From Roseovarius azorensis (GTDB lineage: Bacteria; Pseudomonadota; Alphaproteobacteria; Rhodobacterales; Rhodobacteraceae): a stretch of DNA of 64,000 nucleotides. The notes below the pieces were generated by a model that saw nothing but the letters and a program-made list of their open reading frames with translations, made no database searches and was not told the origin of the DNA. Numbering within the stretch: position 1 is the stretch's first letter; every line of letters starts with the position of its first letter. This document shows positions 37,468-46,764 of this stretch, in pieces. Both the position numbers and the translations under genes were made by a program. Location: assembly GCF_900109455.1 (NCBI RefSeq), contig NZ_FOAG01000003.1, forward strand, positions 248,001 to 312,000, read 5' to 3'.

Positions 37468-37657
37468 AGGTGCTCCTCTCCTCCTCCCTGGGGCATCTGT
37501 TAGGGTCATGGGCTTCTCTTCTCCTCCCTGAAGGCCATGATCGTCAAAGCGGGATCATCACGATCCCCACCATTTGCGAAAGGCCCCTCCTCCTCCCTGG
37601 GCCGGACGTATAGGAAACGGCGGCGCCTCTCCTCCTCCCTGGCGTCGCCGTTTTTTA
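37468..37657 (+). ncRNA. Four-copy CcsR-type sRNA array
   Basis: Four hairpins, each with a loop carrying CUCCUCCCU or a close variant. Stems: AGGTGCTCC/GGGGCATCT (37468-37498), TCATGGGCTT/AAGGCCATGA with one mismatch (37506-37540), GGCCC/GGGCC (37582-37603) and ACGGCGGCGCC/GGCGTCGCCGT (37617-37651) followed by TTTTTT (37651-37656), which ends the transcript. The loops are complementary to Shine-Dalgarno-like GGGAGGAG. This matches the CcsR family of Rhodobacterales, processed from the mRNA of the DUF1127 gene before them and involved in oxidative and photo-oxidative stress responses. Confidence 0.93.
37617..37657 (+). terminator. Rho-independent terminator formed by the fourth CcsR hairpin
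   Basis: 11-bp stem (37617-37627 with 37641-37651; one G-U pair) with a CUCCUCCCU loop, followed immediately by six T. Confidence 0.88.
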
Positions 37658-37697
37658 TTTGTATCGCTCTGATTGCCAGCCGCGCTGGCCGTGTGGA

Positions 37698-37967
37698 TCA
37701 ATGCAGCGCGCGGATCCGGTCACGCCGCCGCGGGCAGGCCAGCGACACCTGACAAGCCTCTTGCAGACATTCCACAAATGCCCGCGCGGCATCGCTTTCG
37801 GCGGCATGAACCGCCGGTTCGTCAAGTGCCGCGCGCACCATCTGCGCAGTCACCGGGCCGGGCATGGCAAAGATCCATTCAAGAAAACCACGTCGCGCAT
37901 CACCCCGGGCCTGCGCGCCGGTTGCGGTATTCGCCTCCAGCCCTTCGAGAATTCGGGTAAGGGTCAT
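37698..37967 (-). CDS. Unknown 89-residue protein controlled by a cobalamin riboswitch
   Basis: Starts MTLTRILEGLEANTATGAQA; a soluble, mostly helical small protein with Cys in VECLQEACQ and SLACPRR, and a basic end RRRDRIRALH. No family recognised. The start at 37967 is set by GGGGAG (37979-37984), which lies in the 3' arm of a hairpin (37983-38002). About 100 bases further upstream is a complete cobalamin riboswitch. No other gene follows on this strand before the CcsR array, so the riboswitch appears to serve this protein alone. A role in B12 metabolism or in a B12-dependent process is inferred from control only. Confidence 0.7.
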   Translation of the reverse strand: MTLTRILEGLEANTATGAQARGDARRGFLEWIFAMPGPVTAQMVRAALDEPAVHAAESDAARAFVECLQEACQVSLACPRRRDRIRALH

Positions 37968-37978
37968 CGGTCTTTTCA

Positions 37979-38002
37979 CTCCCCGGCCACACCCCGGGCC
38001 GG
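37979..38002 (-). promoter_or_regulatory. Hairpin masking the ribosome binding site
   Basis: On the minus strand CCGGCC / GGCCGG (38002-37997 with 37988-37983) overlaps the GGGGAG ribosome site (37984-37979) of the 89-residue gene. Likely the translational expression platform of the cobalamin riboswitch. Confidence 0.55.
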
Positions 38003-38070
38003 ATGGGGCGGAAAGGGCAAGGGTCATGGCGCAGCCGCTGCGCACACGCCCGCACCGCCCCCCGCGGTTC

Positions 38071-38255
38071 GACGTAGCACCACGGCTGGTTTCCGGGCTT
38101 GGATGGCGGGCCTTTCGACCCTGCATTCCCGCACCTTCCCGGACCATGACCGGCCCAGTGGCATATCGCCGGAACGCCCTCCCTTACCGTTGCGGGGGCA
38201 GCGCCGGAATCTCACCGGCTTCCCAATTCTCCGCCCCGAGAGGCGGCACCTTGGC
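38071..38255 (-). ncRNA. Cobalamin riboswitch
   Basis: On the minus strand the conserved order is GGTGCCGCC, GGGAAGCCGGTGAGATTCC, GCTGCCCCCGCAACGGTAA, the B12 box TATGCCACTGGG, GGGAAGGTGCGGGAATGC, then AGCCCGGAAACCAGCC near the 3' end. These are the diagnostic core motifs of the AdoCbl riboswitch. It precedes an 89-residue gene of unknown function; binding should lower its expression. Confidence 0.94.
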
Positions 38256-38344
38256 GAGTTCACGCTAGCAGGCCACGGTAATGCTGGAAAGCACGGATTT
38301 GGAGTATTTCCGGAAAGATGGAACGCAGGACTTGACCCCCAGAA

Positions 38345-38381
38345 TTTGCAATTCCACAGTTGACCAACGCAAATTTGCAAA
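38345..38381 (+). promoter_or_regulatory. Paired TTTGCAA motifs, candidate autoregulatory operator
   Basis: TTTGCAAT (38345-38352) and TTTGCAAA (38374-38381) lie 20-49 bases before the ScfR start codon. ScfR/PccR regulators are reported to bind TTTGCAAA-type sites and their own promoters. The 21-base gap between the two sites here is longer than the spacing I recall for PccR. Confidence 0.55.
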
Positions 38382-38400
38382 CCCGACGCCGAGGAATCCG

Positions 38401-39798
38401 ATGGCCATCCAGAAACTCTATGCCGGGGCCAAGCTGCGCGAGACCCGCCAGCGCCTGGCGCTGACGCAAAAGGATTTCGCCGCCAAGCTGGGCGTCTCGC
38501 TGCCCTATCTCAACCAGATGGAAAACAACAACCGCCCCGTCAGCACCACGGTGGTTCTGGCGCTGGCGCAGGAATTCGGCTTCGATGTCACCGAACTGTC
38601 GACCGGCGATGCCGAAAGGATGGTCTCCGACATGCGCGAGGCGCTGGCCGATCCGGTCTTTGGCGACGATCCGCCCCCCTTGGCCGATCTGCGGCTGACC
38701 GCCTCGAACGCACCCTCCCTTGCGCGCGCCTTTCTCGATCTGCACAGCGCCTACCGACAAACACACGAGCGACTGGCCTCGCTGGACGAGGCCCTGGGCC
38801 GCGAGGACGCGCGCAGCCAGTCCAGCCCTTGGGACGAGGTGCGCGATTTCTTTCACTATTGCGACAACTATATCGACGCGGTCGATCACGCCGCCGAACA
38901 CTTCGCCGAAGCAGACGGGCAGCAAGCGGTATCCGCCCTGGCCATCGCGCGGCTGACAGCATTGGGAATCGCTGTGCGCGAGGCCGATACGCCCAAGCTG
39001 CGCCACTATGACCGCGCCGCCGGAGTGCTTACGCTGTCATCGCGCGCGGCCCCCGAAACGCGCCGGTTCCAGCTCTTGTTGCAACTGGCGCTGGTGACGC
39101 AGGATCAACTGCTCGAAGCGACGCTGGATTTCGCGCGTTTCCAGTCCGACGCCGCGCGCTCGATCGCCAAGATCGGGCTGGCCAATTACTTTGCCGGGGC
39201 CGCGCTGATGCCCTATGGCCGGTTTCTCGCCGCCGCCCAGGAGGTGCGACACGATCTTGAGGTTCTCGCCAACCGCTTCGGCGCCTCGATCGAACAGGTC
39301 TGCCATCGGCTCTCGACCCTGCAACGGCCCGGAGCCAAGGGCATCCCGTTCTTCTTCGTGCGGGTCGATCAGGCGGGCACGATCACCAAACGGCACTCGG
39401 CGACGCGGTTGCAATTCGCCCGCTTCGGCGGGGCCTGTCCCCTGTGGAACGTGCATCGCGCGTTCGAGACGCCGGGCCGGTTCCTGCGGCAACTGGCCGA
39501 AACGCCCGACGGCGTGCGCTATATCTCCCTCGCGCGCGATGTCAGCAAGCCGGGCGGCAGCTTCGGCGCGCCGGTGCGGCGCTTTGCGATCGCACTCGGC
39601 TGCGAGGTGAGGCACGCGGGCGATCTGGTCTATGCCGACGATCTCGATGTGAGCAATGCGCGCGCCTTTGAACCGATCGGCATTTCCTGCCGGATCTGCG
39701 AGCGGGCGGACTGCCACCAGCGATCCGTCCCGCCGCTGGAACGACGCCTGCAGGTAACGCCGGACGAACGCGGCGTGCTGCCCTATAGCGTGGGCTAG
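38401..39798 (+). CDS. Short-chain fatty acyl-CoA regulator (ScfR/PccR family)
   Basis: A 465-residue protein with an N-terminal XRE HTH (about residues 8-65; LRETRQRLALTQKDFAAKLG and LPYLNQMENNNRP), a central DUF955/ImmA-IrrE-like region without an obvious HExxH, and a Cys-rich C-terminal end CRICERADCHQR. This is the layout of ScfR regulators such as PccR (propionyl-CoA assimilation), RamB and MccR. Start ATG 38401 follows GAGGA. It has candidate operators just upstream. Target pathway is not in the window. Confidence 0.88.
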   Translation: MAIQKLYAGAKLRETRQRLALTQKDFAAKLGVSLPYLNQMENNNRPVSTTVVLALAQEFGFDVTELSTGDAERMVSDMREALADPVFGDDPPPLADLRLTASNAPSLARAFLDLHSAYRQTHERLASLDEALGREDARSQSSPWDEVRDFFHYCDNYIDAVDHAAEHFAEADGQQAVSALAIARLTALGIAVREADTPKLRHYDRAAGVLTLSSRAAPETRRFQLLLQLALVTQDQLLEATLDFARFQSDAARSIAKIGLANYFAGAALMPYGRFLAAAQEVRHDLEVLANRFGASIEQVCHRLSTLQRPGAKGIPFFFVRVDQAGTITKRHSATRLQFARFGGACPLWNVHRAFETPGRFLRQLAETPDGVRYISLARDVSKPGGSFGAPVRRFAIALGCEVRHAGDLVYADDLDVSNARAFEPIGISCRICERADCHQRSVPPLERRLQVTPDERGVLPYSVG

Positions 39799-39813
39799 CG
39801 CGCGCCGCCGCGC

Positions 39814-40707
39814 CTAATCCCCGTCCCGCATCGGCGCAATCTCCACCGGCAGCGCCCAGTCGCTGACCGGCGTGGCCTCATCCGCCGGTCGCGCCAGCAG
39901 CACCTGCGCGTGAAAATGGCCCGTGGTCTCGACCCCCTCGGTCACATGTCCGGCGGCGCGTGCGTTTTCAATCGCGCGCGCCTGTTCCCCGGCGCTCTCG
40001 AACCGGCGATGCACAAAGGGCGGGATCGGCAACGCTTCGACCACCAGGCCATGCGCCTGCAATACCTCGGTCGCGGCAGAGCGTTCATTGCCGCGAATGG
40101 GCGAGGTCATCACCCAGGGCTTGCGCGCGGCACAAGCCGCCAGCAGCCGGTCGAGCGCGCGCGGCATCAGTTGTGCGACGGAACCGCATTCGACGATCAT
40201 GTCGCAGCGCGCCAGTTCCGCGGCCAGCGCCTCCGAGGGCGCCGCCACCTCCAGATCCTCGGCAAAGCCCGCGTCAAACAGGCCCACCGCCCGCCCATAG
40301 GCCACCGCATTGGGCATCACGTCCAACCCGGTGACATGGAGCGACAGATCGCGGCGGCGCAGACCGGCGAGCCAGTCGCGATCCCAGGCCATCACCTCGG
40401 CGGGCGAGGCACTGTCGAACCGCGCCTCGCGGTAGCGCGCGAACACCTGCGCCAGTGTCAGATCATGCGCCATCAGCGCGGTGACGATCCCGTAGCTGCT
40501 GGCAAAGTCCAGAATTCGCGCGACGCTCAGCCCACGCAACCGCACCAGTTCCGCCAGCCCGGCGCGAAAGGCCGCCACCGCGTGATGCTGGTTGCGATAG
40601 CCCAGCGCATCCATCATGCGGAAATAGGCCCGGCAATCGGGCTGATCGTAGGTGTCGTCAAAGATCGTGACGAAACTGTCCTTTGATGTCTCTGGCACCT
40701 TGTTCAT
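39814..40707 (-). CDS. Methyltransferase-like protein
   Basis: A 297-residue protein with a Rossmann-type N-terminal section (ILDFASSYGIVTALMAHDLT, LHVTGLDVMPNAVAYGRAVG) that fits a class I SAM-dependent methyltransferase fold; the glycine-rich loop is DFASSYG rather than DxGxGxG, so cofactor binding is uncertain. No clear target motif. Begins MNKVPETSKD at 40707. It sits alone between the ScfR gene and a DMT transporter transcribed in the opposite direction. Confidence 0.6.
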   Translation of the reverse strand: MNKVPETSKDSFVTIFDDTYDQPDCRAYFRMMDALGYRNQHHAVAAFRAGLAELVRLRGLSVARILDFASSYGIVTALMAHDLTLAQVFARYREARFDSASPAEVMAWDRDWLAGLRRRDLSLHVTGLDVMPNAVAYGRAVGLFDAGFAEDLEVAAPSEALAAELARCDMIVECGSVAQLMPRALDRLLAACAARKPWVMTSPIRGNERSAATEVLQAHGLVVEALPIPPFVHRRFESAGEQARAIENARAAGHVTEGVETTGHFHAQVLLARPADEATPVSDWALPVEIAPMRDGD

Positions 40708-40965
40708 CGTGGATACCTGGCCTTTTCTCGGTCTGACCGGACGGACCGGCAAGTCCTGAACCTTGCCGCGGGACCACGGTTTTACAACCGAAATCACGCG
40801 GATTTTCACAGGCAGGCACACAAGTGTGACAGAATTTCCGGTTCTGAAACATTATTACGCGCGCCTGTCTGCAACGTGATGCGTCGTGCGCGCAAGTCAC
40901 TTGAAAGACGCAGGCCAGAGGCACACCCTTTCAGGGCGCGTTCGTTTTTGTTTCAGGAACTCATC
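40708..40965. other. Intergenic region between divergent genes
   Basis: Contains no open frame or RNA element that I can support. A promoter for each side is expected, but I find no pair of hexamers good enough to call. Confidence 0.4.
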
Positions 40966-42012
40966 ATGAGCCATACCAGCACCCAAGTCATTCCCGATGC
41001 CTCCAAGATCATGTTCGGCGCAACGCTTGCCTGGATCGCCGTCCTGATCTACGCCTCCTCGAATTCCATCGTCTCGCTGCTGGCCGAAATCGGATCGCAG
41101 AACCGGGTGATGGGGCGCAACGTCATCACCTACTGCAACCTGCTCTTCGTCGGCTCACTGATGTCGATGGTGCCGATGGTCATCATGTTCTGGCGCGACT
41201 GGACATGGGAGAACCTCGCCAAACTCGGCCGCAGGCACTGGGCGATCCTGACCGCCTCGGCCTTCTTTTCCTCGGCGCTGACGCCCGGCCTCTTCTTTTA
41301 CGCGATCGAGAATACAACAGTGACCAATGTGGTGCTGATGGGGCGGATCGAGCCGCCGCTCTTTCTGATCGCCGCCTGGGCCATCCTGCGCGAGGAATTC
41401 GAGCCGTGGTCGTTTGTCGCCGGCCTCGTGGCGCTGGTCGGCGCGGTGGTGATGATCGTGATGAACACCGACGACAACAGCTTTGTCTTCGGCAAGGGCG
41501 AGATTGGCGCACTGCTGGCGACGCTCTCCTACATCGCCTCGACACTCATCGCACGCACCGGGCTGCGTGGCATCCCGATGGGGATCTTCGCGATCTACCG
41601 GACGGCGGTGGGCACCACGTTCTACTTCTTCCTCGCGATCTATCTCTTCGGCATCAACCATTTCGAGGACGTGTTTCACCCCGTCGTCTGGCAATGGGTC
41701 TGGATCTATGCGGTGATCGTGGTGATCTGCGGACAATTTGCCTGGGCGCTCGGGTTGAAATACGCCCGTTCCGGCGATGTCTCGCTGGCCACGTCCTTTT
41801 CACCGCTGGCGGCGATCCTGATCGCCATGATGCTCTTGGGCGAGGATCCCGGTCCCGGCCTCATCCCCGGTGGCGCGATCATCCTTGCGGCGATCGGCAT
41901 CGGCCAGTATGGCCGGATGCGCAGGCAGCATCAGGCGGACAGCGACGCCCGCAAACTGGCCCGCGACCGCGCGCTCGAACATGAGGGCGAGGTAAATTTC
42001 AAGGGCGCGTGA
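40966..42012 (+). CDS. DMT/EamA-family transporter
   Basis: A 348-residue inner membrane protein with ten hydrophobic segments, two EamA repeats (TPGLFFYAIENTTVTNVVLM and FSPLAAILIAMMLLGEDPGP), and a charged C-terminal tail. Probably an exporter; substrate unknown. Start ATG 40966 follows CAGGAACTCATC. Unrelated in position to the other DMT gene at 27786. Confidence 0.85.
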   Translation: MSHTSTQVIPDASKIMFGATLAWIAVLIYASSNSIVSLLAEIGSQNRVMGRNVITYCNLLFVGSLMSMVPMVIMFWRDWTWENLAKLGRRHWAILTASAFFSSALTPGLFFYAIENTTVTNVVLMGRIEPPLFLIAAWAILREEFEPWSFVAGLVALVGAVVMIVMNTDDNSFVFGKGEIGALLATLSYIASTLIARTGLRGIPMGIFAIYRTAVGTTFYFFLAIYLFGINHFEDVFHPVVWQWVWIYAVIVVICGQFAWALGLKYARSGDVSLATSFSPLAAILIAMMLLGEDPGPGLIPGGAIILAAIGIGQYGRMRRQHQADSDARKLARDRALEHEGEVNFKGA

Positions 42013-42021
42013 CGCGCGTCC

Positions 42022-43191
42022 TCAGCCGTCCGGCGGCCTGCCGTAGCTCTGGAACACCTCGCGTGGCCCGCAATCCTCCGACGCCTGCCCGGTCAGCCGT
42101 GCAAGCGCGGCACGTTTGATCGCCCGCGCCGCGCCTATATCAAGGGCGGTGTCGGGGACAAAACCGGTGATCGCACCGCCCGCCCCCACGTCCGGCATCA
42201 GCAACAGTTCGACCGAAAGACTGCCGCACAGCGCATCGCGCATTGCAACCGCCGCCGCCAGCGCCGCCATGCCATCCGCCCCCGGACAGGGGGCCAGAAC
42301 ACACAGACCCGCGGCATTGGCGTGCGGCGCAAACTCACGCGCCTGCGACAACGGCAGCATCCGCGCCGTCGGATAGGGTGCCAGAACCTCGCGCAACACC
42401 TGCGCCTCGGGCGTATCGCTGGCCCCCAGACAGACGGTGACGCGCCCGCCCGCGGACGATTTCGCCACCAACACCCCCAGCGCGTGCCGGATGACCTGCC
42501 CGGCGTCCGGCGCGACGGTCACGATTTCCCGCGTTATCGCCTCCGCCTGCCGACTCAGGAAAAAGTGCAGGATTTCCTCTGCCATGTTGTTGTAATGGCC
42601 CACGTCGCGCGTATCGTGGATGATCCGGCCGATATCGACCTCCTCGACGCGATAACCCGCCGCATGCACCCGCAGCATCGCGTCGATATCGACCGCGTAA
42701 TCGCCGGTCAGCAGCTGATGCGCGATCAGCGATTTGTCAAACAGATATATCCCCGTATTGGGCGCGCGCAGATGCCCCAGTCCGGGGAACATCAGCCGCA
42801 GCGCAGGCGCGACCAGCAGCCGCGTCATCGGCATGTTGTCCATGGGATCGTTCCACGCGCCCTTGATCAGCCCCACTCCGGGCGCGCGGGCGGCGGGCAT
42901 GCGGGCAAAGAGCGCGGTTTCGAACCGGCCCAGATCGGCGTCCACCTTCATCACCCAGTCATGCGTCGCGGCGGCAATGCCCGCGCGCACGGCATGGCCC
43001 ATGCCGGTGCGCGGCTCCTCGATCACCCGCGCACCGGCGGCGCGCGCCTCGGTGGCGGTGGCATCCTGCGAGCCGTTGTCGATCACGACAATCTCGGCCA
43101 CATCGGCCATCGCAGACATCACCGTGACCACCTGCCGGATGGTCTGCGCCTCGTTTCTTGCGGGAACGATCACCGTGACCGGATCGGCCAT
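42022..43191 (-). CDS. GT-A-fold glycosyltransferase (GT2/GT81-like)
   Basis: A 389-residue protein. The first 220 residues form a GT-A domain with VTVIVPARNEAQTIRQVVTV, VVIDNGSQDAT and a metal-binding VDADLG. The opening resembles glucosyl-3-phosphoglycerate synthases (GT81) and related enzymes. The last 130 residues form a separate domain I cannot name. It ends the glp block on the minus strand, 139 bases after glpK, but is probably not a glycerol gene. Acceptor unknown. Confidence 0.75.
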   Translation of the reverse strand: MADPVTVIVPARNEAQTIRQVVTVMSAMADVAEIVVIDNGSQDATATEARAAGARVIEEPRTGMGHAVRAGIAAATHDWVMKVDADLGRFETALFARMPAARAPGVGLIKGAWNDPMDNMPMTRLLVAPALRLMFPGLGHLRAPNTGIYLFDKSLIAHQLLTGDYAVDIDAMLRVHAAGYRVEEVDIGRIIHDTRDVGHYNNMAEEILHFFLSRQAEAITREIVTVAPDAGQVIRHALGVLVAKSSAGGRVTVCLGASDTPEAQVLREVLAPYPTARMLPLSQAREFAPHANAAGLCVLAPCPGADGMAALAAAVAMRDALCGSLSVELLLMPDVGAGGAITGFVPDTALDIGAARAIKRAALARLTGQASEDCGPREVFQSYGRPPDG

Positions 43192-43330
43192 TCTCTCTCC
43201 TTCGGCCCCTCGACCGACACTACATCCATGAAAAGCCTAATCGGGCCAATGCCGGATCACAACAGACTGCCCACTCACACCCGACAAACACCGCGCGAGG
43301 ACGCTCGCCCGTTATTGACCGGCAACCGCG

Positions 43331-44818
43331 CTAGAATGCAAGCGTCGCCTCCACGGCGCGCGTCCAGGCGGCGATCTTTTCCTGCCGGCGGCGCTCTGGC
43401 ATGGCGGGCAGAAACTGCCGGTCCAGCGCCCATGTGGCGGCAAACTCGGCCTGCCCCGGATAAAGCCCGATCTGCATCCCCGCAAGCCACGCCGCACCCA
43501 GCGCCGTGGTCTCCAGAACCTGCGGGCGGTCCACCGGCGCGTCGATGATGTCCGATAAAAACTGCATCGCCCAGTCGCTCGCACTCATCCCGCCATCCAC
43601 CCGCAGCACCGCCTGCGCGCCCTGTCCGGCCCAGTCGTCACGCATCGCCTGCAGCAGATCACGGGTCTGGAATCCCACGCTCTCCAGCGCCGCGCGCGCC
43701 AGCTCCTCGGGCCGCGAATTGCGCGTCAGACCAAAGATCGCCCCCCGGCAGTCGGGCCGCCAATAGGGCGCGCCAAGCCCGGTAAAGGCAGGCACCAGAA
43801 CGACATTCTGCCCCGGATCGGCCTTTTCCGCCAGCGGCTGCGTTTCGCTGGCCTCGCGGATGATCTTCAGCCCGTCGCGCAGCCATTGGACCACGGCGCC
43901 CGCCACAAAAATCGACCCTTCCAGCGCATAGGTAGGTTTGCCGTCCAGCTGATAGGCGATGGTGGTGAGCAGCCGGTTCTGCGATACCACCGGCGTATCG
44001 CCGGTGTTGAGCAGGGCAAAACAGCCTGTGCCATATGTGGATTTCAGCATGCCGGGCCGAAAACACGCCTGCCCCACCGTCGCCGCCTGCTGATCGCCAG
44101 CGACGCCCCGGATGGGTATCTCGCGACCGAAAAGATCGTCCCGCACCATGCCGAAGTCGGCGGCGCTGTCGCGCACCTCGGGGAGCATCCGCATTGGAAT
44201 ACCCAGCAGATCACAGATGGTCCGGCTCCAGCGCCCCTTGCGGATGTCATAGAGCAGCGTGCGCGCGGCATTGGTGGCGTCGGTGGCATGCACCCTGCCG
44301 CCCGTGAGTTTCCATATGAGAAAGCAGTCAACCGTGCCGAACAGCAGATCGCCCGCCTGCGCCTTGCTCCGCGCGCCCTCCACGTTCTCCAGGATCCAGC
44401 GCAGCTTGGTTCCCGAAAAATACGGGTCCAGCAACAGCCCGGTTCGCTCGGTCACTATCGGCTCGTGCCCCGCCGCACGCAGGTCCGCGCAGTAATCGGC
44501 GGTGCGCCGGTCCTGCCAGACGATCGCATTGTGAATGGCCCTGCCGGTGTGCCGGTCCCAGACCACCGTGGTCTCGCGCTGATTGGTGATGCCGATGGCG
44601 GCGATATCGGCCACGTTCAGCCCCGCCTTCTCGATCACCGCGCGGCAGGTGCCCGCCGTGGTGGACCACAGATCGTTCGGATCATGCTCGACCCAGCCCG
44701 ATTGCGGGAAATGCTGTTCGAACTCCTCCTGCGCCATCGCCACCAGCCGCATCGAAGCGTCAAACAGGATCGCCCGACTCGAGGTCGTGCCCTGGTCAAT
44801 GGCGAGGATATGAGACAT
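43331..44818 (-). CDS. glpK: Glycerol kinase
   Basis: A 495-residue FGGY-family kinase that phosphorylates glycerol to sn-glycerol-3-phosphate. Shows the N-terminal phosphate-binding [30 protein letters not shown], and the C-terminal FGGY signature [14 protein letters not shown] with [17 protein letters not shown]. Full length. It follows the substrate-binding protein in the glp operon, with a repeat-containing gap of 160 bases that could separate or stabilise messages. Confidence 0.95.
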   Translation of the reverse strand: MSHILAIDQGTTSSRAILFDASMRLVAMAQEEFEQHFPQSGWVEHDPNDLWSTTAGTCRAVIEKAGLNVADIAAIGITNQRETTVVWDRHTGRAIHNAIVWQDRRTADYCADLRAAGHEPIVTERTGLLLDPYFSGTKLRWILENVEGARSKAQAGDLLFGTVDCFLIWKLTGGRVHATDATNAARTLLYDIRKGRWSRTICDLLGIPMRMLPEVRDSAADFGMVRDDLFGREIPIRGVAGDQQAATVGQACFRPGMLKSTYGTGCFALLNTGDTPVVSQNRLLTTIAYQLDGKPTYALEGSIFVAGAVVQWLRDGLKIIREASETQPLAEKADPGQNVVLVPAFTGLGAPYWRPDCRGAIFGLTRNSRPEELARAALESVGFQTRDLLQAMRDDWAGQGAQAVLRVDGGMSASDWAMQFLSDIIDAPVDRPQVLETTALGAAWLAGMQIGLYPGQAEFAATWALDRQFLPAMPERRRQEKIAAWTRAVEATLAF

Positions 44819-44856
44819 GGCTCTGTCCGCTTGCTATGGATGTCATGTTCTCCCGC

Positions 44857-44922
44857 GTCATCATCCGGCTCGACCGGATGATCTCCCGAACCGGAGATCC
44901 TCGGGGCAAGCCCGAGGATGAC
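44857..44922. repeat. Dispersed palindromic repeat (copy C)
   Basis: Two inverted units, CATCATCCGG ctcga CCGGATGAT (about 44858-44882) and ATCCTCGGG gcaag CCCGAGGAT (about 44897-44919), between glpV and glpK. Same family as copies A, B and D. Confidence 0.8.
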
Positions 44923-44980
44923 CCGTCTTCCGGCACCGCGTCACCGCCCGGCATGACCGGGCGATGACAGGCCGCCGCCT

Positions 44981-46699
44981 TTACTGCCAGGACTTGATCA
45001 GCTCATCATAGGCGATGGTGATCGGCTCTTCGTCCTCGTTCTCCAGCTTGGCCTTGGGCGCGCCGGGTTGTGACAGCCAATAGGCCTCGTCCTGCGGCTC
45101 GTTCAGCTTGGGTCCGATATCGCCCTGAACGCCCGCACGCTCCAGCCGCTCCAGCACCCGCTCCTGATCGGCGCAGAGCGCGTTCAGTGCCTCCTGCGGG
45201 GTCTTGGCCCCCGACATTGCATCACCGATGTTCTGCCACCAGAGTTGCGCCAGCTTGGGATAGTCCGGCACGTTGGTGCCCGTGGGCGACCACTGCACGC
45301 GGGCGGGCGAGCGGTAGAACTCGACCAGACCGCCCAGCTTGTCGGCGCGCTCGGTAAAGCTCTCGTGCTGGATCGTCGACTCGCGGATGAAGGTCAGGCC
45401 GACATGGCTTTTCTTCACGTCCACGGTCTTGGAGGTGATGAACTGCGCATAGAGCCAGGCCGCCTTGGCGCGGTCCACGGGCGTGGATTTCATCAGCGTC
45501 CAGCTGCCTGCATCCTGATAGCCCACCTTCATGCCCTCTTCCCAGTAGACGCCGTGCGGGCTGGGGGCCATGCGCCACTTGGGCGTGCCGTCCGCGTTCA
45601 TCACCGGCAGGTCGGGTTTCACCGACGCGGCGGTAAAGGCCGTGTACCAGAACATCTGCTGCGCCACGTTGCCCTGAGCGGGGATCGGGCCCGCCTCGGA
45701 AAAGGTCATGCCGGCGGCTGCCGGGGGCGAGTATTTCTCCAGCCATTCGATCGCCTTGGTCACCGCATAGACCGCAGCCGGGCCATTGGTCGCCCCGCCT
45801 CGCGCCACGCAGGAACCGACGGGCTGGCTGTTCTCGTTGACACGGATGCCCCATTCATCGACCGGCAGACCGTTCGGCTCACCCTTGTCGCCCATTCCGG
45901 CCATGGACATCCAGGCATCGGTATAGCGCCAGCCAAGGCTGGGATCCTTCTTGCCATAGTCCATGTTGCCAAAGACTTCGCCTTCGACGCCCAGATGGCT
46001 CAGATCGCGCCCGGTGAAGAATTCGGCGATGTCCTCATAGGCCGACCAGTTGACCGGAACGCCCAGATCATAGCCGTATTTCTCCTTGAAATCCGCCTTG
46101 TTCTTGTCGTCGTTGAACCAGTCGTAGCGGAACCAGTAGAGGTTGGCGAACTGCTGGTCAGGCAGTTGATAGACCTTGCCATCGGGCCCGGTGGTAAAGC
46201 TCAGCCCGACGAAATCCTCAAGATCGAGGTTGGGATTGGTCACATCCGCGCCCTCGCCCGCCATCCAGTCGGTCAGGTTGCGCGCCTGCTGATAGCGCCA
46301 ATGGGTGCCGATGAGATCCGAGTCGTTGATATATGCGTCGTAGATGTTTTCGCCCGACTGCATCTGGGTCTGCAGCTTTTCAACCACATCCCCCTCGCCG
46401 ATGAGGTCATGGGTGACCGTGATGCCGGTAATCGCGGCAAAGGCCGGGGCCAGCACCTTGGATTCGTAGCTATGCGTGTCGATGGTTTCCGACACGACCT
46501 TGATCTGCATGCCCGCAAAGGGCTGGGCGGCGTCGATGAACCATTGCATCTCGGCCTCCTGCTCGGCGCGGCTGAGCGACGACAGATCGCCGATCTCCGT
46601 GTCCAGAAACGCGCGTGCGGCGTTCATGTCCGCAAAGGCCGGCCCGGCCAACAGGCCCAGCGACACCAGCGCGGTGGTTGTGGTCATTCGTAAGTTCAT
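44981..46699 (-). CDS. glpV: Glycerol ABC transporter substrate-binding protein
   Basis: A 572-residue periplasmic protein with a signal peptide (MNLRMTTTTALVSLGLLAGP, cleavage near AFA). Family 1/COG1653-like solute-binding fold with DLIGEGDVVEKLQTQMQSG and YINDSDLIGTHWRYQQA. It is the unusually long binding protein typical of the GlpV glycerol systems. The Shine-Dalgarno AGGGAGGG precedes ATG 46699. Operon position after the small membrane protein GlpU matches Rhizobium glpSTPQUV. Confidence 0.93.
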   Translation of the reverse strand: MNLRMTTTTALVSLGLLAGPAFADMNAARAFLDTEIGDLSSLSRAEQEAEMQWFIDAAQPFAGMQIKVVSETIDTHSYESKVLAPAFAAITGITVTHDLIGEGDVVEKLQTQMQSGENIYDAYINDSDLIGTHWRYQQARNLTDWMAGEGADVTNPNLDLEDFVGLSFTTGPDGKVYQLPDQQFANLYWFRYDWFNDDKNKADFKEKYGYDLGVPVNWSAYEDIAEFFTGRDLSHLGVEGEVFGNMDYGKKDPSLGWRYTDAWMSMAGMGDKGEPNGLPVDEWGIRVNENSQPVGSCVARGGATNGPAAVYAVTKAIEWLEKYSPPAAAGMTFSEAGPIPAQGNVAQQMFWYTAFTAASVKPDLPVMNADGTPKWRMAPSPHGVYWEEGMKVGYQDAGSWTLMKSTPVDRAKAAWLYAQFITSKTVDVKKSHVGLTFIRESTIQHESFTERADKLGGLVEFYRSPARVQWSPTGTNVPDYPKLAQLWWQNIGDAMSGAKTPQEALNALCADQERVLERLERAGVQGDIGPKLNEPQDEAYWLSQPGAPKAKLENEDEEPITIAYDELIKSWQ

Positions 46700-46764
46700 G
46701 GTTTCCCTCCCTGAAGAACTTTTGAATATTCACGCCCGGAAATCCCCGGACGCCGGTTTCCCGA

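Noticed and set aside
37468..37657. CRISPR-like direct repeats
   Set aside because: The common unit is only about 10 bases, sits in hairpin loops at uneven spacing, and ends in a terminator. CcsR sRNAs explain it better.
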